Of a DNA stretch of 64,000 nt, positions 58,800 through 64,000 are shown piece by piece (within the stretch, counting starts at the first letter, position 1; every line of letters begins with the position of its first letter). Made by a program: the position numbers and the translations under genes. The notes under the pieces were generated by a model. That model did not search any database. It was given only the letters and a program-made list of their open reading frames with translations, and had not been told where the DNA came from. The stretch lies in the NCBI RefSeq assembly GCF_019797845.1, contig NZ_CP081864.1, positions 3,658,001 to 3,722,000 on the forward strand, read 5' to 3'. The DNA is from Symbiopectobacterium purcellii. GTDB taxonomy: Bacteria > Pseudomonadota > Gammaproteobacteria > Enterobacterales > Enterobacteriaceae.

Positions 58800-60014
58800 T
58801 TACGCTCCACCGGTTGAATGTCGCGCACGCGCCGTCGCCACCCACAGCACCACAATACTTAAGGCAAATAATACGCCAAACCCGACGCCAATGCCGAGAA
58901 CCGGAACGCCCAGTTTCACCACCAACGAGTAGAGGCCCAGCATCAGCAGCATCGCGGTATTCTCACCCAGGTTTTGTACTGCAATGGCGTTACCCGCCCC
59001 CACGCTGATACGTCCTCGCTCTTGCAGCAGCGCATTAAGCGGCACGATAAAAAAGCCGCCCAGCGCACCGATAATCACCAGCAGGCCATAGGCGCCTATC
59101 AGGTTGGTCTGCAAGGTAAAAAAGACCACCGCAACGCCAATCAGCACCCCAGCAGGTAGGCAACGGCGCACGGTGTTTAGCGTAATCAATTTGGCCGCCA
59201 GCGCCGCACCCAACACAATCCCCACCGCCACCATAGCATTGAGCAGCGTCGGTGTAGCGTTGTCCGTAATACCAAGCGCCAGTGGCACCCACAGCACCAG
59301 CAGAAAGCGCAGCGTCACGCCCGCCCCCCAAAACAGGCTGGTGCCGATCAAAGAGAGCCGGGCATCACCGTCACGCCACAGCGTGATAGCCGCAGAGAAG
59401 AAGCCTTGCGCCATGCGTTTCGGATGCCAGGAGGTGCCCGGTCGCGCCGCTTTCAAGCGTGGGATCATCAGGTTCGCCGCCAGCGCAATGCCATAGGCCA
59501 ACGCACAGGCCCCCAACGCCAGATACAGGTTCCAATCAGCCAGCACGCCGCCTGCGACCGAACCAATCAAAATGGCCGCAATGGTCGACGCTTCCATTAA
59601 ACCGTTGGCTTTCACCAACTGATCGCCGTGGGTGATTTCGCCAAGAATGCCGTATTTAGCCGGCGAGTATGCCGCCGCCCCGACGCCAACCAACGCATAG
59701 CCGAGGAATGGGTTGCCCCCCACGCAGATCGACAGGGCACCCAGCAGCTTCAAGGCGTTGGCGAACATCATCACTCGCCCTTTGGCAAAGCTGTCGGCCA
59801 CTTGCCCAACAAAAGGGGCCAACACGATATAGGCCGCCACAAACCCCATTTGCAGCACCGGCTGGCTCCACTCGGGATAGAGCAACGATTTGATCAGTGC
59901 CAACGTGGCAAACAGCAGCGCATTATCGCCAAAGGCGGAGAAAAACTGCGCAACGATGACCGCATTCATACTGCGCGACAGCAGCGGCGGCATGGCTCCT
60001 TGCGACGAACTCAC
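58800..60014 (-). CDS. lplT: Lysophospholipid transporter LplT
   Basis: A 404-residue MFS-type inner-membrane flippase that moves lysophosphatidylethanolamine to the cytoplasmic face for reacylation by Aas. The segments [21 protein letters not shown] and [18 protein letters not shown] match E. coli LplT. It starts 4 bp before the aas stop (overlap ATGA), so the transporter and its acyltransferase are coupled. Confidence 0.96.
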   Translation of the reverse strand: MSSSQGAMPPLLSRSMNAVIVAQFFSAFGDNALLFATLALIKSLLYPEWSQPVLQMGFVAAYIVLAPFVGQVADSFAKGRVMMFANALKLLGALSICVGGNPFLGYALVGVGAAAYSPAKYGILGEITHGDQLVKANGLMEASTIAAILIGSVAGGVLADWNLYLALGACALAYGIALAANLMIPRLKAARPGTSWHPKRMAQGFFSAAITLWRDGDARLSLIGTSLFWGAGVTLRFLLVLWVPLALGITDNATPTLLNAMVAVGIVLGAALAAKLITLNTVRRCLPAGVLIGVAVVFFTLQTNLIGAYGLLVIIGALGGFFIVPLNALLQERGRISVGAGNAIAVQNLGENTAMLLMLGLYSLVVKLGVPVLGIGVGFGVLFALSIVVLWVATARARHSTGGA

Positions 60015-62167
60015 TCTGCGCCCTCCGGCTGCTCTGCCATCTGGCGCAGCGTCACGAAATCCGGTTTGCCACTGCCCAGAAGGGGCAGTGCTTTGAGCAC
60101 GCGAATGTCACGCGGTACCGCCAGTTCCGGCACGCCGCTGCTGCGCGCTTGCGCCAGCAAACGCTCGCGGGTCAGCGTACTGTCGGTGGTAAACAGCACT
60201 AACGCTTCCCCTTTGCTGCTGTCGCTTTTCGCGCTGGCAGCATGCTGTTTGTCCGCTGAAACCTGCAGCGCCAACTGTTCCACGCTCTCCAGCGAGACCA
60301 TCTCTCCGGCCAGCTTGGCAAAGCGCTTCACCCGGCCCACGATGGTACAAAAGCCCTGCGCGTCCACATCGACAATATCGCCAGTGTCATACCACCCTTC
60401 TTGGCGCTCACCCTCGGCATTTTCCGCCACCGGGCGCTCCAGCACGCCGGGGTTTTCTACCCTCAGGTAGCCTTTCATCACATTGGGGCCACGCAATTGC
60501 AACCGGCCGCCGCGCTCGATGCCCGGCACCGGAATCAATCGGAATTCAATCTCTGGCAACAAGCGCCCTACGGTGTGCACCTTTGCCGCCATTGGGACGT
60601 TGATCGCCACCACCGGTGCGCATTCGGTAACGCCATAGCCTTCAAGGATGCGGATACCGAATTTATCCTGCCAAACGTTACGCACATTCTCAGACAGCTT
60701 CTCCGCCCCGGCGACCACGTAGCGTAAGCGAGCAAAATCATAAGGATGTGCCACGCGCGCGTAGTGCCCCAAGAAGGTGGAGGTGCCAAACAGCACGGTA
60801 CAGTTCTGATCGTAAACCAGCTCAGGAACGATACGGTAATGCAGCGGACTGGGATAAAGGAAAACCCGCGCGCCGGTCAGCAACGGGGTAAATAAACCCA
60901 CGGTCAAGCCAAAGGCATGGAACAGCGGCAGCGCCGACATAAAGCGATCGCGCGGAGTAAAATCCGCCACGGTACGAATCTGCTCGACGTTCGCCAGCAG
61001 GCTGGCGTGGGAGTGCACCACACCTTTCGGGTTGCCTTCAGAACCGGAGGTAAACAGGATCATCGCCGCATCATCTGGCTGATGCGGCACCATGGCGCGC
61101 ACCGGGAACAGCAGGTGGAAGAAAATCCACGCTTTGTCAGCCAGGGTTACCGTGCCCTTCAAATCTTCCAGATACACCCAGTTGGCCTCTTTCACCTGCT
61201 CCGGCAGGTGGGTCAGTTTCCCTTTTTCCAGAAACTGACGCGAAGTGACGATGGTTTTGATTTCCTCCGCCAGCATCGCGCTCTTAATGCCTTTTGCCCC
61301 CGCCGTATAGTTCAACATGGCAGGCACGCGGGCGCGCAGCGAAGCACCGAGAATGGCCGCCGCCGTCACCGTGGCATTGGGCAACAGCAGGCCGACGTGC
61401 TCTTTCTCCCGGGTAAAACGTTGCAGAATGCGCCCAACGCCAAGGGACTTTTTCAGCAGCCCTTGGTAACTGTCTTCACTGAAAGCGATATCTGCGATGG
61501 ACGGCGAGCTGTAGCCATAGCGCTGGCAGGCAGAGAGAAACGCCTGATACAGCGTCTGGCGCGGGCGCGTTTCCATACGCGCGGCCATCATGATGCGATG
61601 CAAGTGCTCACCCGCCAGCTCGCGCCGTTCACGCGCGCTACCCGCCACTGGCATCGGTAAGGTGGTCGGCGGCAAATAAGAGAGAGTGACCTGTGGGAAA
61701 AGGCGTTGCTTAAACGTACCTTTCAGGCGACCAAACGGGCTGAACGCAATGCCTTCGATGCGCACTGGCACCAGCGTCGCACCCGATTTTGCCGCAACAA
61801 AGGCAGCACCGCTGTAGATCTTCATCAGAGAGCCGGTCACGGTGATACGCCCTTCGGGAAACACCACCACCGGGCGCCCCTGCTCAATCACTTTGATAAG
61901 TCCCTTGATTGCCAACGGCTTGGTCGGGTCGAGCGGCACAAAATCGATATAGGGTTTCAGGAAACGCATAAACCAGCGATCGTTGATGCTGGAATAGACG
62001 GCAAACACTGGCTTAATCGGCAAAAACAGCGCCAGCAGCACACCGTCTAAAAAGGATTGATGATTTGGCGTAATCAGCAGCTTTGATTGTTTAAATACCG
62101 CACTATCGCCTTCAATCCGTATGCGATACAGGCGCTGGAACAACCAACGCAGCAGGGTGTATATCAT
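60011..62167 (-). CDS. aas: Aas, 2-acylglycerophosphoethanolamine acyltransferase/acyl-ACP synthetase
   Basis: A 718-residue bifunctional protein. The N-terminal PlsC-type acyltransferase has NHQSFLDG (HX4D box) and [11 protein letters not shown]. The C-terminal acyl-ACP synthetase has the AMP-binding motif [29 protein letters not shown] and GWYDTGDIV. It reacylates lysophosphatidylethanolamine delivered by LplT. ATG 62167 (MIYTLLRWL) is preferred for its GGAG site and E. coli length (719); the frame is open to 62236. Confidence 0.96.
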   Translation of the reverse strand: MIYTLLRWLFQRLYRIRIEGDSAVFKQSKLLITPNHQSFLDGVLLALFLPIKPVFAVYSSINDRWFMRFLKPYIDFVPLDPTKPLAIKGLIKVIEQGRPVVVFPEGRITVTGSLMKIYSGAAFVAAKSGATLVPVRIEGIAFSPFGRLKGTFKQRLFPQVTLSYLPPTTLPMPVAGSARERRELAGEHLHRIMMAARMETRPRQTLYQAFLSACQRYGYSSPSIADIAFSEDSYQGLLKKSLGVGRILQRFTREKEHVGLLLPNATVTAAAILGASLRARVPAMLNYTAGAKGIKSAMLAEEIKTIVTSRQFLEKGKLTHLPEQVKEANWVYLEDLKGTVTLADKAWIFFHLLFPVRAMVPHQPDDAAMILFTSGSEGNPKGVVHSHASLLANVEQIRTVADFTPRDRFMSALPLFHAFGLTVGLFTPLLTGARVFLYPSPLHYRIVPELVYDQNCTVLFGTSTFLGHYARVAHPYDFARLRYVVAGAEKLSENVRNVWQDKFGIRILEGYGVTECAPVVAINVPMAAKVHTVGRLLPEIEFRLIPVPGIERGGRLQLRGPNVMKGYLRVENPGVLERPVAENAEGERQEGWYDTGDIVDVDAQGFCTIVGRVKRFAKLAGEMVSLESVEQLALQVSADKQHAASAKSDSSKGEALVLFTTDSTLTRERLLAQARSSGVPELAVPRDIRVLKALPLLGSGKPDFVTLRQMAEQPEGAE

Positions 62168-62356
62168 TCCTTCTCCCATAGTCAGGCCATCAGCGTGCCG
62201 CAAGCAGGCTGGCCCTTCACAGTTAAACGACCACATAAAAACGGCGGGACATTCAAACTACTATAGCTATCAGACGAGTGTCAGGGCAACTGTGCCGCAT
62301 GCATGATGCGGAAATAACGAGAAAAAATAGGAAAAGCGGGGAAGTGAACGGCAGGC

Positions 62357-62465
62357 AAAAAAAAACCTAAGCATCCGCGTAGGTTGGTGCAATTTCATGG
62401 TTCAATGTACTTCTGCGATTTACTCGACAGAGTCCATCGATTTACCACCAATCAATACCTCTGGG
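62357..62465 (-). ncRNA. omrA: OmrA/OmrB-type Hfq-dependent sRNA
   Basis: Read on the minus strand, the transcript would start CCCAGAGGTATTGATTGGTG, the conserved seed end of OmrA/OmrB, and end in a hairpin AACCTACGCGGATGCTTAGGTT followed by nine T residues. E. coli omrA and omrB also lie just downstream of aas. These sRNAs are induced by OmpR and repress outer-membrane protein, csgD and flhDC mRNAs. Only one copy is seen here, and at about 109 nt it is longer than the E. coli RNAs (82-88 nt). A -10-like TAGAGT lies 8 bp upstream of the start. Confidence 0.9.
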
Positions 62466-62855
62466 ATGGTCTACTCTAGAGACTCGCCCTGGATGAGGCC
62501 AGTGGACAATCGCAAGAGTTCTGCTCTAAGTGCAACCAACTGTAAATTTCTGCCGAGTCATGTAAAGTCGGCCGCCCACATTGTGATAAAAATCCCCTTC
62601 CGGCCTAAAACGTGATCTACATCTCACGCTGTTCGGCCCAGTTTGCCGATAGCTATCAGGCGTTGCTCGGTGGATTTCTGGATGCAGTTGTCCTGGTAAG
62701 GGAAAACAGCACTGCATTTTACAGGAACAAATAACCACACAAATAACGTGTATTTAGGCGCTTTTTTCAACGGAATTATTTCCCACTCACGCGCTACTAT
62801 CAATCACGCTTGCATCGGGCAAGTTCATAAAATCGTATAAAGGTTATGGAAAATA
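62466..62855. other. Non-coding region between the sRNA and the chemoreceptor
   Basis: 390 bp without a supported gene. It holds the sRNA promoter on the minus strand and the chemoreceptor promoter. GCCGATAG at 62645-62652 fits the flagellar sigma-28 -10 element, but the expected TAAA -35 element is not visible at the right distance. Confidence 0.45.
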
Positions 62856-64000
62856 ATGAAGAATTATAAGATTGGCACCAGGCTCGCTGGGGGATTCGGC
62901 TTGCTGATCCTTTTTTCTCTGGTCATGTTGGTCTCCGGGGTATACCAACTGAAACAAATCTCAAGCAGCACCGCCTGGATGATGCAGGCACCGTTGCAGA
63001 AAGAGCGTCTGGCGGCAGACTGGCACGGCGCGCTGGTGGCAGGCGTACAGCGTAGTATGGCCGTTGCGATGAGTGACGATCCGGCGTTGGCTAAATTGTT
63101 CGAAGCGGAGAATGTCGCCGCGAGCAAAGAGAGCACCAAACGTCAGGATGCCTTTGCCAGCCTAATCTCGACGCCCGAAGAGAAGGCCCTGTTCGATAAG
63201 CTCGGGGAATTCCGTCAACGCTATCTGGACAAGCGCAACGCGATCACTGCCGCCAAAAAAGCCGGTAATATGGAACAGGCCAAGCAACTGTTCGAAAATG
63301 AATTTATGTCCGCCTCGCGCGGCTATCTGGCCAGCGTAGAAGCGTTGAGCGAACACCAGCGCAGCGCCATCGATGAGATGGGCAAAGCCATCGACAACAG
63401 CGCACACAATGGCTATCTGTTTCTCGGGGTGATCGGTCTGCTGATCGCCGTGGCCGGCGTGCTGATTGCCTGGGTATTAACGCGCAGCATTGTGCATCCG
63501 TTAGCGCGCGCCGTACAGGCGACACAAGCGGTAGCCGATGGCGATTTAACCCATGACGTCCGGCCGGAAGGGCGCGATGAAGCCGCGCAACTGCTGCACG
63601 CCCTGCACAACATGACCCAGCGCCTGCGTAATATCGTGGGTGAAGTGCGTGAAGGCTCCGAATCCATTGCCGGAGCGTCAGGGCAACTGGCGGCAGGCAA
63701 TATTGATCTCTCCAGCCGCACCGAAGAACAAGCCAGCGCGCTGCAAGAAACCGCGGCCTCGATTGAACAACTGGCTTCGACCGTGCGTCAAAACGCCGAC
63801 AACGCCAAACAGGCGAATCACCTGGCGCAATCCACCGCCGGTCAGGCGCAAGCGGGTGGACAGTTGGTGACGGACGTGGTGAAAACCATGGGTGCTATCG
63901 ATGCATCGTCGAAAAAGATCGTTGATATCATTGGCGTGATTGACAGTATCGCCTTCCAGACCAACATTCTGGCGTTGAACGCCGCCGTAGAAGCCGCCCG
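62856..64000 (+). CDS. Methyl-accepting chemotaxis protein with four-helix ligand domain (cut by the window end)
   Basis: The first 381 residues are visible. They contain TM1 (about residues 9-30), a periplasmic Tar-type four-helix bundle (about 31-190), TM2 (about 188-212), HAMP (about 213-265) and the start of the signalling domain with SRTEEQASALQETAASIEQL and the tip sequence [18 protein letters not shown]. It is of the Tar/Tsr/Trg architecture; the ligand is unknown. ATG 62856 is followed by the typical MKNYKIGTRL start. Confidence 0.95.
   Translation, partial: MKNYKIGTRLAGGFGLLILFSLVMLVSGVYQLKQISSSTAWMMQAPLQKERLAADWHGALVAGVQRSMAVAMSDDPALAKLFEAENVAASKESTKRQDAFASLISTPEEKALFDKLGEFRQRYLDKRNAITAAKKAGNMEQAKQLFENEFMSASRGYLASVEALSEHQRSAIDEMGKAIDNSAHNGYLFLGVIGLLIAVAGVLIAWVLTRSIVHPLARAVQATQAVADGDLTHDVRPEGRDEAAQLLHALHNMTQRLRNIVGEVREGSESIAGASGQLAAGNIDLSSRTEEQASALQETAASIEQLASTVRQNADNAKQANHLAQSTAGQAQAGGQLVTDVVKTMGAIDASSKKIVDIIGVIDSIAFQTNILALNAAVEAA

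Noticed and set aside
62397..62615. 72-codon plus-strand ORF overlapping the sRNA
   Set aside because: It runs antisense through the Omr-type sRNA and its promoter, and has no ribosome site or homology.
62645..62652. Sigma-28 promoter for the second chemoreceptor
   Set aside because: Only the -10-like GCCGATAG is visible; the -35 position reads ACGCTGTT, too far from TAAAGTTT to call.

Overview
The window is about 55 percent GC, gene-dense and clearly enterobacterial. Many proteins match E. coli K-12 proteins nearly end to end (RNase R, NsrR, Ppa, HemW, RdgB, DgoD, LplT, Aas). The pectin-related cluster, the chemoreceptors and the effector- or toxin-like genes suggest a plant-associated member of the Pectobacteriaceae (Dickeya, Pectobacterium, Brenneria or Lonsdalea type). 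The genus cannot be fixed from this sequence alone.

Layout. 1-3.7 kb: a cut-off methyltransferase divergent from a Crp/Fnr-type regulator, then uppP, folB and plsY. 3.7-37 kb: a block that follows the E. coli ppa-to-nsrR order (ppa, ytfP-tamB-tamA, msrA, paeA, ytfK, ytfJ, cysQ, cpdB, ytfE, fklB, ytfB, rplI-rpsR-priB-rpsF, yjfP, bsmA, rlmB, rnr, nsrR). It is interrupted by accessory genes: a Fur-box-linked siderophore-interacting reductase, a small cysteine-peptidase-like protein, a broken P-loop kinase, an orphan GH32 hydrolase, a chemoreceptor and a large frameshifted toxin-like gene. 37-46 kb: a cytosine operon with an embedded PucR-type regulator (codB-pucR-codA), then a GntR-controlled cluster (LgoD-like dehydrogenase, sugar-binding protein, GH105 hydrolase). 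46-51.4 kb: the yggR/yggS-proC-yggT-yggU-rdgB-hemW block. 51.5-58 kb: an AT-rich orphan gene and an extended D-galactonate operon (dgoR-dgoK-dgoA-dgoD, UlaG-type lactonase-like protein, small membrane protein, MFS transporter). 58.3-64 kb: a frameshifted elaA, lplT-aas, an OmrA/OmrB-type sRNA and a chemoreceptor cut by the window end.

Connections. NsrR (36.6-37.0 kb) probably represses ytfE, which has an almost canonical NsrR site. DgoR probably acts on two TTGTA(G/C)TACAA-type sites upstream of its own operon. The siderophore-interacting protein carries a Fur box. The cytosine operon has two TGTGCA...TGCACA palindromes flanking its promoter. No tRNA, rRNA, CRISPR array, transposase or phage integrase was recognised. 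Three genes look frameshifted (19.9, 32.0 and 58.7 kb). The most interesting unexplained items are the Stv/dermonecrotic-like gene with its broken C6/G6 tract, the small HG...C protein next to ytfE, the lactonase-extended dgo operon, and the permease-less binding protein/GH105 cluster.
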